Shown here piece after piece: positions 28,222-38,202 of a stretch of DNA of 64,000 bases. Numbering within the stretch: position 1 is the stretch's first letter; the number at the start of each line of letters is the position of its first letter. The position numbers and the translations under genes were made by a program. The notes under the pieces are model-generated. The model worked only from the letters and a program-made list of their open reading frames with translations. It was not told where the DNA came from and did no database searches. Location: the NCBI GenBank assembly GCA_937773775.1, contig CALJVL010000022.1, positions 1 to 64,000 on the forward strand, in the 5' to 3' direction. The stretch is from an uncultured Flavobacterium sp. (GTDB taxonomy: Bacteria > Bacteroidota > Bacteroidia > Flavobacteriales > Flavobacteriaceae).

Positions 28222-28631
28222 CTAGAGCAAAAGTAACAGCATAAAAGAGAGTGTTGCGATAGCCCCCACCAATGGCATAATGTCTAAAACAGAAGAGACT
28301 TTAGAAAATGTTGTCTTGTCCTGATGAGAAATTTTAGCTATGAAGTCAGCTGGAAGTAAGATTTTTACAAATTTATTATTCGTATCACTCTTAATAATTT
28401 TATAGCAGTTCAAGAATTATTTTTAGCGATGCCATACAGTTTACCATCCTCTTTTTGTAACGTTTCAAACTTGTACGTTTCATTAGTAGTAGTTTTAATT
28501 TTTACATTTCATTGAAAATCAATCGCTTCATCACTTGTCATTGATTTAGTTTGCTGAACTTTACAGCTTTGAAGCAATAATACACTTAATAATAGGATTA
28601 TAAAGTGTACAAGGGATTTTGATTTTTTCAT
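28222..28631 (-). pseudogene. Small lipoprotein with membrane tail, interrupted by stops
   Basis: From ATG 28631: MKKSKSLVHFIILLLSVLLLQSCKV, a lipoprotein signal (LQSC). It continues QQTKSMTSDEAIDFQ, a TGA where Trp would fit (DFQ-W-NVKIKTTTNETYKF), then TLQKEDGKLYGIAKNNS, a second stop or shift near 28413, and NCYKIIKSDTNNKFVKILLPADFI ending in a hydrophobic tail (VGAIATLSFMLLLLL). The pattern matches short Bacteroidota lipoproteins with a variable K-x-D-G-x-x-Y-G-x-A core. Function unknown. The first lesion is a substitution, so decay is likely real. Confidence 0.5.
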
Positions 28632-28744
28632 AATTAGATTTGGTCATTACTATTATTTAGTCAAGTAATGCAATAAAAACCTTTAATTAACCCTCTACTT
28701 AAGTGGAACGAATCTAATTACTGTTTAATAAGTTGTTTTTTTTT

Positions 28745-29010
28745 AGTGACCTACTCCTTTTGTCAAAAAACTAAAGAATTGTTGCTGTAGTAAGCGCAGC
28801 CATAATGTAATAACTTATATTCCGGATTTTGTCGTGAATGTTTTAGCCACTGAAGCGTTATATAATGCTATTTTACTTGGAATACGTAAGGCGCCATTTC
28901 GATCAAAAAAGACCGAAAGAAACTGCTTTAGTATTCAATTCATTATCTTCATCGCTAATTAAACTATAGTAGGTGGGACTCCTTGCTATATCGCCTAATA
29001 AAGCCATATT
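28745..29010 (-). pseudogene. Unidentified coding remnant
   Basis: The minus strand contains a readable stretch, MALLGDIARSPTYYSLISD then DNELNTKAVSFGLF, DRNGALRIPSKIALYNASVA and FTTKSGI, broken by one frame change in a T run near 28905 and a stop near 28825. It reads like protein but no family was recognised. Neighbouring DNA to 29160 has further fragments without pattern. Confidence 0.3.
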
Positions 29011-29161
29011 AAACAATACATTTTGTATCTTAAATTTCGTATCCTAGAAGCTTAACTACTTTTTGAATAGCTTCTTCCCCTAAAACATCAATTCGAGGCA
29101 TATAGTGGTTTACATTTTAAGGATTCAATAAGTGTAGTTAACAATAGTGCACCACCAAGAC

Positions 29162-29425
29162 CTGCTAAAAAGTTGTTCTTGTTGATGATTTTTATTTTTT
29201 TGAGAATCAAAAATTGATCAATACTTGCTCCATTGCTGTGTGACTGATCTTTGCATAAAGCAAAAACGTAGAGTTTGCTGTAAGTACGAACGGATGGAAA
29301 ATACTTACCTCGTTACAGTTACTTCGACAACCTGACAACCCGTGACCTTCGTTTGAACAAGTATCGATTCAATTTATATTCAGTTTACTTCTAAAAGTAA
29401 ACTGAATTTGAATACAATTTTTCTA
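29162..29425. repeat. Dispersed repeat, copy A
   Basis: About 260 bp similar to 61688-61940 and 62736-62990, with long identical blocks such as ACGAACGGATGGAAA and CCCGTGACCTTCGTTTG. It ends in a perfect 12-bp hairpin, TTCAGTTTACTT (29379-29390) with AAGTAAACTGAA (29395-29406). Unlike copies B and C it is not next to a fasciclin gene. On the minus strand all copies keep an open C-terminal-like peptide (HPFVLT...AKIS...EQVLINF, with variation), so a decayed gene end is another reading. No transposase nearby. Confidence 0.7.
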
Positions 29426-29429
29426 TACT

Positions 29430-30060
29430 TTTCTTTCTATTTATAAAAAGTAATCATACAAATTCTCCAAAAAACTAAGGTACGAATTTATAGTAGAATA
29501 AGCACTTTAATTCATGGAATCTAAAGAATTGTTTGTGTTACTTCAAGGAATAACGCTTTGTATTTATAAAAAATTACATTGTTATTCAAAAGAGCAATTC
29601 TTTTCATCACACTTATTATCAAATTTTGTAATTAAAAAAAAACAGCTTGAAATAAATTAAAATGTGCTTTCAGATCAAACAAACTAAGTTCTCTAAAGAG
29701 TTATAATGAAGCTTTAAAGGAAAAATTAAAGGTTTGGATAAACTATAACCTTCCTTCAAACACCAATTATTATTGATGAAAATCCAGATGAAATTTTTCA
29801 TTATAATTAAGGTTTAAAACCATCATGGGCCAAGGACGAAGAAATAAGAGAGTACAGGTTGACTGCCAAAATTGAAATAGGAGATGAAAAACCTTCATTT
29901 AGAAATTCAGTCAACAATGGATGCTTTGTTATCGTTGATTATAATTACTCCAATACCAGCTTTGGTTCTATTTTCCGTTTTTTTAAATAGTCAAGGTTTT
30001 GCAGCATAGTCCTAGGTTTGCTTTGTTGTATCAAGGTTTATGTGGATAAAGAAGAGTCTT
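29430..30060. other. Gene-poor stretch with relics, including a Nudix 5' end
   Basis: No intact gene. On the plus strand 29820-29915 reads KPSWAKDEEIREYRLTAKIEIGDEKPS, unrecognised. On the minus strand 29925-29981 reads TENRTKAGIGVIIINDNK, a close copy of the N-terminus of the Nudix gene at 46906-47310 (MENRPKVGIGVIIIKDNK). This is a decayed duplicate of that gene end. Confidence 0.5.
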
Positions 30061-30064
30061 TAAT

Positions 30065-30787
30065 TTAGGAATTCATTTTGTTGAAAGTTTCATGGATTAC
30101 ATCTGGAGTTGCTTTTGACATTATTTCACTAAAGCCAAAGGTTAATTCTGTTTTTCCTTCTTTCATTTGTTGGAATACTGCATTTACAAAATCGGAGACT
30201 TCTGGCTGGCCATCATGTATTCCTTTGCCACCAAGGTCGGTATTTAGTGCCGGTGGTATCATTTCAATTACTTCAATATTCTTTGACTTTAGTATGTGTC
30301 TTAAGGAAAGTGTAAAGGAATGGAAAAAGGCTTTTGTTGCGCAGTAGGCAGGCACTTTCGATAGTTGAACAAAGGCTAAACCTGATGTTACGTTGATAAT
30401 CGTGTTTAGTGACTTTAAATTAATAAACAGCGTCGTTAAATGAACGGGAGCAATCACATTTGTATTAATTTCATTTGTTGCTTTTTGGTAAAAGTCAGTA
30501 TCTGAAATCGACATCCAATTTTGAATGCCTGCATTATTTACCAGAACATTTAAGTCAGAATGATTTTCAGCGACCCAATTGTAAAGATCAATACGTTCCT
30601 TTTCAACGGATAAATCACACACTTTGGTAATGACTGTTGGAAATTTGTTCCTTACTTCTTTTAATATTGCTTCTCGTCTGCCGCAGATGATTACCGTATT
30701 GTTTTCTTGAATAAAGCGCTCGGTAAGCCCTAGGCCAATACCACTTGCTCCTCCGGTAATTAGAATCTTGTTGTTTGTTAACTTCAT
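30065..30787 (-). CDS. Short-chain dehydrogenase/reductase (DltE-like)
   Basis: 240 residues. NAD(P)-binding motif ILITGGASGIGLGL (TGxxxGIG) at residues 8-21, NNAG at about 88 (VLVNNAGIQNW), catalytic Ser in INVTSGLAFVQLSK, and the YxxxK pair in VPAYCATKAFFHSF. This SDR subgroup (DltE-like) is common in Bacteroidota; substrate unknown. The surrounding DNA is gene-poor, so the gene appears monocistronic. Intact. Confidence 0.88.
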   Translation of the reverse strand: MKLTNNKILITGGASGIGLGLTERFIQENNTVIICGRREAILKEVRNKFPTVITKVCDLSVEKERIDLYNWVAENHSDLNVLVNNAGIQNWMSISDTDFYQKATNEINTNVIAPVHLTTLFINLKSLNTIINVTSGLAFVQLSKVPAYCATKAFFHSFTLSLRHILKSKNIEVIEMIPPALNTDLGGKGIHDGQPEVSDFVNAVFQQMKEGKTELTFGFSEIMSKATPDVIHETFNKMNS

Positions 30788-31504
30788 GATAATTGTTTCT
30801 TTTATAAATACTCAATGGTTGTCGGACAATGACCAACGGTCTGCATCTCGTTCTGCTAAAATTATTCCAATGTAACTTTATATGAGTCGTTTTGTTTGAC
30901 TTGTTTTTATGCTATGCTAAAGTAGGAATAATTACCTTCAAATTGTAAATACGACTTTTTAACGCTGCAATTGTTTCATTAATAATATGTTGCTTGTGAA
31001 TTAGTCGTTTGATTGTACTCTTTTAGCTAGATAAAACACAGTCTGTTTTCTTAGTCCGTAACACCTGCGTGCAGAGTAAGTATCTCCGTTGCTAACATGC
31101 AGCATAAAATGGCAAGAAGTAGAGGGAGTTGAGTTAATAAAACTGCTATTTTACGGAAAACCTTAAAGTTTTTCTCTTTTTAAAGTTTATGTTTACTGCG
31201 ATTTCGAAGTTGGCAAATGAAAACCCTTTGATATGACGATATCTTAGAAAAAAATGTTAACATTCCCCTTGAATATAATTAAAAGTGGGTATTGCGCAAG
31301 CCTATTTTAAGTCACATATTTGAAGGCAGGATTATCGAACGATGTATTTGTGATTAGGTTCGGTATGCAGAAGCTTTAAAAACACTTTTCGAACATTTAT
31401 TACAAAAAGATAGGTAGTACAGCAAACTGAAACATGCTAAAAAATAAACGATTTGCATAAGACAGCAATTATGTCAGTAATTGCATAAATATAACAACTA
31501 AGAT
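30788..31504. other. Long intergenic region upstream of sbcD
   Basis: About 700 bp between the SDR and sbcD. No readable gene. Just before sbcD the 8-mer TTGCATAA occurs twice, at 31453-31460 and 31481-31488, one in the likely promoter area; it may be an operator but this is speculative. Confidence 0.35.
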
Positions 31505-32722
31505 ATGAGCATTAAGATTTTACATACTGCCGATTGGCACATTGGTAAGCAGTTACTGAAAATTGATTTTGCAGAGGATATGAATCTCTTTTTTGATTGG
31601 TTAATCAAATGTATTGAGGAGAATAATATAAATATATTATTGATGTCGGGGGATTTGTTTGATCAGGCAAATCCATCGCAGATGGCAATGAAGCAATACT
31701 ATTATTTTTTAAAACAATTGCTGCCCTTAAAATGTAAGGTTGTCTTAACTGGAGGGAATCACGATTCCGCCCATGTTATTAATGCTCCAAAAGAACTTTT
31801 GGAAATCTTGGACATTAAAGTCGTAGGAGGTGTTCCTGAGGCCATTTCTGAATTGTTCGTCGAAATTGAAATGGAGGGCCAAAAAGTGGTTGTTGCCGCT
31901 GTTCCTTTTTTACGAGATAAAGATATTCGGAATGTAGCTCCTGGAGAATCTTATGATGACAAAATTGAACTCATCAGAGACGGAATTGCCACTTATTTTA
32001 GTGGAGTAAATGAATATTATAGTGCAAATCATAATGGTGTTCCATTTATTGTTATGGCACATTTGTACGCCCAGGGTGCTTCTGTATCAGAAAGTGAACG
32101 CGAAATTCAAATTGGAAACCAGGCGGGTGTTGAATCTACAATTTTTGGAGACGAACCTGATTATGTCGCTTTAGGACATATTCACAGACCGCAAATTGTA
32201 GGGAAATCACATATTAGATATAGTGGTTCGCCAATCGCATTGAGTTTCAGTGAAAAAGAAGACCGTAAAGAAGTTACTATTTTAGAATTGGAAGGAAATG
32301 AATTTACTATCTCTTCTATACCCGTTCCAAAATTCAGAAAGTTAGTATCCATTAAAGGGACAGTTGAAGAAGTGAAAAAAGTAATATCAAACTACAGATC
32401 AGAATCCCTGTTAATCGATTTGGCCGAAGTCCTGATTGAAGAAGAAAATGAGAGTATTGAACATATCAGAACATTGGAGGAATTACTAACCACTGAACCA
32501 CAAAACGGTCTGCAGATCTTAAAAGGCAGTATAAAATTCAAGAATGAGATTGCTGGGACTTCAAAATTACTGACAAAAGGAGAAGATATTAATGATTTTT
32601 CACCAGTGCAATTGTTCGAAAAGCGCTTGGAGCAGGATGCCTCCATAGAAAGCAGCCAGGATTTTGTAAATGCCTTTAAGGAAATAATGGAATCTTTGCA
32701 ATCCTCGGATTCGATAGATTAA
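31505..32722 (+). CDS. sbcD: Exonuclease SbcD (Mre11-type nuclease subunit)
   Basis: 405 residues. Calcineurin-like phosphoesterase motifs in order: KILHTADWHIGKQL (DxH), LLMSGDLFDQANPS (GDxxD), VVLTGGNHDSAHV (GNHD), IVMAHLYAQG and YVALGHIHRPQIV (GHxH). The C-terminal capping domain follows. With SbcC it forms the ATP-dependent nuclease that opens DNA hairpins and trims blocked double-strand ends. It lies 23 nt upstream of sbcC. Length is normal and all metal ligands are present. Confidence 0.95.
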   Translation: MSIKILHTADWHIGKQLLKIDFAEDMNLFFDWLIKCIEENNINILLMSGDLFDQANPSQMAMKQYYYFLKQLLPLKCKVVLTGGNHDSAHVINAPKELLEILDIKVVGGVPEAISELFVEIEMEGQKVVVAAVPFLRDKDIRNVAPGESYDDKIELIRDGIATYFSGVNEYYSANHNGVPFIVMAHLYAQGASVSESEREIQIGNQAGVESTIFGDEPDYVALGHIHRPQIVGKSHIRYSGSPIALSFSEKEDRKEVTILELEGNEFTISSIPVPKFRKLVSIKGTVEEVKKVISNYRSESLLIDLAEVLIEEENESIEHIRTLEELLTTEPQNGLQILKGSIKFKNEIAGTSKLLTKGEDINDFSPVQLFEKRLEQDASIESSQDFVNAFKEIMESLQSSDSID

Positions 32723-32745
32723 CAGCCCACCAATAAAACCGTCTT

Positions 32746-35700
32746 ATGAAAATTTGTAAAATAAAATTTAAAAATATACACGCTCTGAAAGGGGAGCATA
32801 CCATCGATTTTGAAAATGGCGTTCTCGGGGAAGCAGGGCTTTTTGTGATTACGGGCGCGACTGGAACAGGTAAATCAACCATCTTGGATGTGATCACTTT
32901 GGCTTTGTACAATAAAATTCCAAGAATAGAAAAATCAATTACTGAAAAAGTGATTGAGGAGGATGGGGTTATCCTGACTAAAAATGCCTTGGATTGTTAT
33001 GCGGAAGTGGAGTATGCGGTTAAGGGCGAAAGATACCTGTCTTCCTGGTCCATTCGCAGAACCAGAACGGGGTCGTTAGACAAAAGAAAACAAGAATTGA
33101 TGGAAGTCTTAACGGGCAAAATCTTGGTTTCGGGCGTAAACGAAGTGGTAAGTGAAAACGAACGCATCATCGGTCTGAATTACAATCAGTTTGTACAATC
33201 GATGATTCTTGCTCAAGGTCAGTTTTCCAAATTGCTTTTGGCTAAAAAAGACGAGCGAAATGCCCTTCTGGAGGAGATAACGGGATCTTCCATTTATCGA
33301 AAAATAGGTAGGGCAGTATTCCAAAGATTCAGAGGAGTGGAAGAGGCCGTAAAAACCCAACAAATTAAAATGGGGGAAACAGTCTTGTTGAGTGATGAAG
33401 TTTTGAAAGAGATTCATAATGATGTAGTCGAAAAAAAGCCGTTGTTTATTGCCAATGAGGCGAAACAAAAGGAGCTCGAAATCAAAAAAGCACTAAAAGA
33501 AAGTATCCTTAAAAACATCCAAAGAAGAGAGGCAAACCAAATCGAATGGAACATTTTTTTGAAGGATAAAAAAGAAGTTGCAACTCAGGAAAGACAGCTG
33601 GAAGTCCATGATAAGCTGGTGGTTTTTAAAGACCAAATGCTTCAGATAGAGCAGGCAGATAAAACGGTGGTAGAACTTTCCGTGCAAGTAGAAATAGGAA
33701 AACTGCGTGCATTAGATTTTGAAACGACAAAAAAGGAGTTGATCAAGTTGGCCTGTGAATTGACAGCCAAAGAAGTGACTGAAGATAAACTAGAGTTTTT
33801 ACTCGAGGAGTTCAGGAAAAAAGTAGTTTCTCTGCAGGAAGCAGAAAAGGAAAAATTAAATGAAGCTAGGCTGGAAGCACAGCGCATTAAGGACAAGTTG
33901 CAGCAACTTAAAGTCTACGGAGTAACTTTAATGGAAAACGAAAACCTGCCGTTGCAAATTGAACAAGAATTAAAAATTATTGAAGCTGAGGTAACACTTA
34001 AGGGGCTTTCGACAATTGATGCCGTTCGCGAAAAAAAGGACGAGCTTTCAAAATTGGTTTTGCCCGCCAACCAATTGATTGGCGAGCGAAAATTATATGA
34101 TGAAAAAAATAGGGGGATAGCGGAATTAAAAACTAAAATAAATAAGGAGTTCACTGAAATCGGTGGTTTTATTGCCAGCGAAAAACTCCAAAAAGTGGAA
34201 TTGGAAAATCTTCTTCCAGTAGTTAAAAAAGCAAAGACGGAGCTGGAAGATTGGAAACAACGTAAAAGTCTCGATCAGCATCGTGCAGAGCTTGAAAGCG
34301 GCGAGGCTTGCCCCTTATGTGGTTCTAAAAATCATCCCTATGCAGAGAGTGTCGAAGATACTTTGGTTAGCAGCTTGCAGGAAAAAGCGGATGAACTCAG
34401 CAAAAAATTAGAAGAGTTAAAATCAACTCTGTTGCAAACCGAAGCAAAAAAAGCAGGTTTGCAAGCTAGTAATTCAAAGGACGAATTTGACTTGGAAAAA
34501 AGGGAAGTAGCTTTTAAGGTTTTAGAAAATGATATCGCGAAATTGTGTTCACAATTGAATTGGAATAAAGAAGATACGCTCGAAAAATGGCAATCCGAGT
34601 TTACTGCATTACAGCTAGAGCAAGCAGAATTAGAAAAATTAGAGAAATACATACAGGCCAAAGGTGTATTGAACGAAATTGAAGTCCTAAACGTCCGTTA
34701 TTCCATTTTGAAAAAGGCTTATATTCAATCAAAGGAAACGCTAGTATCTGTTTATAACAAAAATGATATTAATACGGCTGTTAGTGATTTGAACAGTAAA
34801 TTCCGGGTATGCCGTTCGGAAATCAACGGACTGAAGACACAGCTTTTCGAATTTACAGCCAGTAGAAATAAAACTTCAGATTTAAAAAAGCAATTATTAG
34901 CCGTTCTTATCCCTGAACTTCAGAAAGAGGATATAGATTCCTTGACAATGTTGAAATCAAAAATACTAGAGGAATCTCATGCCAGCCAAATTCGTAAAAA
35001 GTTACAAAAGCTAAAGGAAGACGAGACGCGCCTGCAGACTAGTCTAAAAACGATCGATGAAACCCTGGCCGAAGAAGAGCGATTAAATGACAGAACAGTT
35101 ACACTCGAGGAGCTGAACACGTTACTGCCAAACTTACTGAAAGAGTTGGAGCTGCTACAAAAACATATTTGGGACCAGGAAAAACTAATCCAAATTGACA
35201 CTGAAAACAAAGCGAAGCAAAAGAGTAGCCAAGAACTGCTGGATGCTTTAAATAAGGATTTGTCTCTTTGGAGTAAAATGAATATGCTTATTGGAGACGC
35301 AATGGGTAAAAAATTCTCCAATTTCGTGCAGGACTTAACATTGAGGCAATTACTTGAATACGGTAACCTTCGTCTCAAGGGGTTTTCAGATCGGTATTTG
35401 TTGGATGTCACTAACGATTCTGATGGTTTAAAAGTGATTGATACGTATATGGGAAATACCAAACGTTCCGTATCTTCCTTGTCAGGTGGAGAAACCTTTA
35501 AGTTAAGTCTGGCATTGGCTTTTGGGTTATCTGATTTGGCAGCCCGAAATGTTGAAATTGAGTCATTGTTTATTGATGAAGGTTTTGGTTCTTTAGACCG
35601 AGAATCATTAGATCAGGCGATAAGCATACTCGAGAAGATGCAAAATGAAAGTAACAAATCAATTGGTATAATATCACATGTTGGAGAATTGAAAGACCGT

Positions 35701-35763
35701 ATTGGTTCGAAGATCAAATTAGTTCGAACCGGGGCTGGTTATAGTACGATTGAAATAGAATAG
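32746..35763 (+). CDS. sbcC: Exonuclease subunit SbcC (Rad50-type ATPase)
   Basis: 1005 residues. Walker A is GATGTGKST (residues 37-45) and the Q-loop follows in LNYNQFVQSMILAQGQFSKLLLA. Long coiled coils flank a zinc-hook CPLCG motif near residue 521. The C-terminal half has the ABC signature SSLSGGETFKLSLALAFGLSDLAA and Walker B SLFIDEGFGSLDRESLDQA. It dimerises through the hook and powers SbcD. Starts 23 nt after sbcD. A decayed copy of its last 600 bp lies beyond the next gene (38203-38805). Confidence 0.95.
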   Translation: MKICKIKFKNIHALKGEHTIDFENGVLGEAGLFVITGATGTGKSTILDVITLALYNKIPRIEKSITEKVIEEDGVILTKNALDCYAEVEYAVKGERYLSSWSIRRTRTGSLDKRKQELMEVLTGKILVSGVNEVVSENERIIGLNYNQFVQSMILAQGQFSKLLLAKKDERNALLEEITGSSIYRKIGRAVFQRFRGVEEAVKTQQIKMGETVLLSDEVLKEIHNDVVEKKPLFIANEAKQKELEIKKALKESILKNIQRREANQIEWNIFLKDKKEVATQERQLEVHDKLVVFKDQMLQIEQADKTVVELSVQVEIGKLRALDFETTKKELIKLACELTAKEVTEDKLEFLLEEFRKKVVSLQEAEKEKLNEARLEAQRIKDKLQQLKVYGVTLMENENLPLQIEQELKIIEAEVTLKGLSTIDAVREKKDELSKLVLPANQLIGERKLYDEKNRGIAELKTKINKEFTEIGGFIASEKLQKVELENLLPVVKKAKTELEDWKQRKSLDQHRAELESGEACPLCGSKNHPYAESVEDTLVSSLQEKADELSKKLEELKSTLLQTEAKKAGLQASNSKDEFDLEKREVAFKVLENDIAKLCSQLNWNKEDTLEKWQSEFTALQLEQAELEKLEKYIQAKGVLNEIEVLNVRYSILKKAYIQSKETLVSVYNKNDINTAVSDLNSKFRVCRSEINGLKTQLFEFTASRNKTSDLKKQLLAVLIPELQKEDIDSLTMLKSKILEESHASQIRKKLQKLKEDETRLQTSLKTIDETLAEEERLNDRTVTLEELNTLLPNLLKELELLQKHIWDQEKLIQIDTENKAKQKSSQELLDALNKDLSLWSKMNMLIGDAMGKKFSNFVQDLTLRQLLEYGNLRLKGFSDRYLLDVTNDSDGLKVIDTYMGNTKRSVSSLSGGETFKLSLALAFGLSDLAARNVEIESLFIDEGFGSLDRESLDQAISILEKMQNESNKSIGIISHVGELKDRIGSKIKLVRTGAGYSTIEIE

Positions 35764-35870
35764 CTGACGAATGTATCAAAAAAAGTGAAAGTTAAAATAG
35801 TCCTAAAAGTAAACTGACTCCAAAAAGTTAGTTACTATTTGAAGGTGGTTTAATACAGGGCTAGTTTTTC

Positions 35871-38030
35871 TTATTTCTTTTCAATCCATCTTTCAAAAAA
35901 TTCATAGGTTCGTAACATTTGATCTATTCGTTGCCTATTGTCTCCATTGCGGGTGATTTCATGTGTTGCTCCTGGATGGACTACATATTCAACGGGACGT
36001 CCTAGTACTTTAAGACTGCGATACATCATTTCTCCTTGAACAAATCCCGTCCTACGATCATTACCTCCGTGAAAAATAATGAAAGGAGTCTTGATGTTTT
36101 CAACGTATGTCAACGGTGATTCTCTAGCTAGAACTTCCTTGACTTTTGGTTCCCATGGATAGCCACCAAAATAATTAGGGACTAGTCTCCATGCGTTTCC
36201 TTCTCCAAAAAATGTAGTGAGGTCATATACTCCACGCTGCGCACATGCAGCTTTAAAACGATTATCGTGACTTATGATCCAAGCAGTTAGGTAACCTGCG
36301 TAGGAACCTCCTGTTATCAATAGTTTAGAGGGGTCAGCCCAGCCCAGATCGATAGTTTTGTCTAAAGCTGTCAGTACATCGCTTGCAGGTCCTTTGCCCC
36401 AATCGTTGATGTTGCCTCTTAAAAAATCTAAACCATATCCGCCGGAGCCTCTAGGATTGCTATAAACAACGCCGTAGCCTTTGCTACAGAAATATTGGTA
36501 TTCGTGCCACATGCTTTCTTCGCCTGGTCCCCACATCGCTGATGGTCCTCCATGAATTTCTAGCAGCAATGGATATTTTTCTCCGTCTTGGTAGTTAGCA
36601 GGCTTCATTACCCAATACTCGATGGTCATTCCTAAATCGTTGACGAAATTTTTCTTTTCAGGAAATGACAACTTTCTAGTCTGTACCCAATCATTAAAAT
36701 CACTTATTTTTCTTTCTTTTTTGAAATCCGTATTTGCAAAATACAGTTCTGAAGGGTTTGAAATCTCCGTTTTAGAATAGACAAGAGTTTTGTTTGCGAT
36801 GTCAAAACTGGTAATACCAATCTCACTACTGGATAAAGACTCTACTTTTCTTGAGGCAATATTGACTTTGTTTAAAACATTTCCTCCATTACTTTGTCCT
36901 GTGAAGTACAGGTTTTTGTCGTCTTGACTCCAGATTAGATTTGTTTTATTGCGGTCAAAAGGAATGGTTATCATGTCTTTTTCTGTTCCGTTTATAGGCA
37001 TTACTGCCAAGGTAGGGACTGAGACAAAAGAAGTACTACTCAACAGGAAGGCAAGCCATTTTCCTGAATGTGATAGAGATGCGTTGCTGTATCTTTTATC
37101 CTTTTGACCCAAAATGACTGTAAAATTACTACTGTCGCTATCGGCTAAATAAATTTCACTTTCTAAAGAGCGATCTGGATTTTCGGCATTGTCAACGTCT
37201 CCCGAGAAAATTAGCTGTTTGCCGTCTGGGGTATATTCTGCATTGGTAAAACTATAAAATCCTTTTGTGAGTAAGCGTGGTGTTGCATCTTTGGTAACAT
37301 TGATGTCAAAGAAGTGGTTAAAATTCATTTCTGACGAAATAGCAGACTCATTCTGAAAGTTTAATTTGTTTAATATGATTGCTTTTTTGTCAATGGCATT
37401 TTTGTCCAAATAGGCTCTTATCTCTGATAAATTTCCATCTGGGTTTGGTTTGCCGCTCTTTGGTAACAAATAATCATTGTTGCTAAAACCAGGCTTTTCC
37501 ATCGTCCAGGATGGTATAGAATGTGATTTGTTTAAAGTAGAATCTGCAATTAATTCTTGAAGTGAAATGGGTGCTGAAAATAGTATTTTTTTGCCATCAG
37601 GAGACCATTTTGGATTGTTTGCACCATACTTATGCTTGGTTAATTGCATCGGCTCGCCCCCATCAAGAGATAAAATAAAAACCTGAGGTTTGTCTTCCAC
37701 GGATCGAGTGAAAGCAAGCTGTTTCCCGTCTGGACTCCAGGCGGGTTTGGTCGCAGCTTCCTTGGAAGTAGTCAACTGAATCGGAGTAGCTGCAGTTGTG
37801 GTTGAAGCACTATAGATCTGGCTGCGGTATTTGTAATTCAGCTCGCTGGCCGGGTCAACTTCTATACTAGTAACGGTAAAGGCCACTTTTGTACCGTCTT
37901 TATTTAGTGTTACATTGTTGACACTTTTAATTTTTAGCAGGTCTGTTATGTTTATGGGTTCGGTTCCATTTTGAGCGATGGAAGCCTGTAGTGTGGCAAT
38001 AAGAAGCAGTAAAAGGGAAAGTTTTTTCAT
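35871..38030 (-). CDS. S9 family prolyl oligopeptidase, exported
   Basis: 719 residues. MKKLSLLLLLIATLQASIAQ is a Sec signal peptide. The N-terminal beta-propeller shows repeated PD40/WD40-like lines (KPAWSPDGKQLAFTRS, NPKWSPDGKKILFSAP, NAEYTPDGKQLIFSG). The C-terminal alpha/beta hydrolase has nucleophile Ser in LITGGSYAGYLTAW, Asp in IFHGGNDRRTGFVQGE and His in HPGATHEI. It cleaves peptides in the periplasm, related to acylaminoacyl/dipeptidyl peptidases. Transcribed convergently with sbcC, and flanked on its far side by the sbcC-like relic. Intact. Confidence 0.93.
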   Translation of the reverse strand: MKKLSLLLLLIATLQASIAQNGTEPINITDLLKIKSVNNVTLNKDGTKVAFTVTSIEVDPASELNYKYRSQIYSASTTTAATPIQLTTSKEAATKPAWSPDGKQLAFTRSVEDKPQVFILSLDGGEPMQLTKHKYGANNPKWSPDGKKILFSAPISLQELIADSTLNKSHSIPSWTMEKPGFSNNDYLLPKSGKPNPDGNLSEIRAYLDKNAIDKKAIILNKLNFQNESAISSEMNFNHFFDINVTKDATPRLLTKGFYSFTNAEYTPDGKQLIFSGDVDNAENPDRSLESEIYLADSDSSNFTVILGQKDKRYSNASLSHSGKWLAFLLSSTSFVSVPTLAVMPINGTEKDMITIPFDRNKTNLIWSQDDKNLYFTGQSNGGNVLNKVNIASRKVESLSSSEIGITSFDIANKTLVYSKTEISNPSELYFANTDFKKERKISDFNDWVQTRKLSFPEKKNFVNDLGMTIEYWVMKPANYQDGEKYPLLLEIHGGPSAMWGPGEESMWHEYQYFCSKGYGVVYSNPRGSGGYGLDFLRGNINDWGKGPASDVLTALDKTIDLGWADPSKLLITGGSYAGYLTAWIISHDNRFKAACAQRGVYDLTTFFGEGNAWRLVPNYFGGYPWEPKVKEVLARESPLTYVENIKTPFIIFHGGNDRRTGFVQGEMMYRSLKVLGRPVEYVVHPGATHEITRNGDNRQRIDQMLRTYEFFERWIEKK

Positions 38031-38202
38031 AGTCTAATTGGTGTAACTAATCTTTAATTTTGTTCTAGGGATTGATGTATACAAAACTAATTCACCTTGC
38101 TCAGAGCTGTATCACTTGGCTTTTTCTGTCAAAATAGTAGCTTGTTTCTGGTAAATATATGAAAAATATTTATTTATTTCTTAAGGTAAAAAAAGAGTCA
38201 GA

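Noticed and set aside
32392..35462. Several minus-strand open frames inside sbcD/sbcC
   Set aside because: Ser/Phe-rich antisense shadows of the coiled-coil genes without domains.
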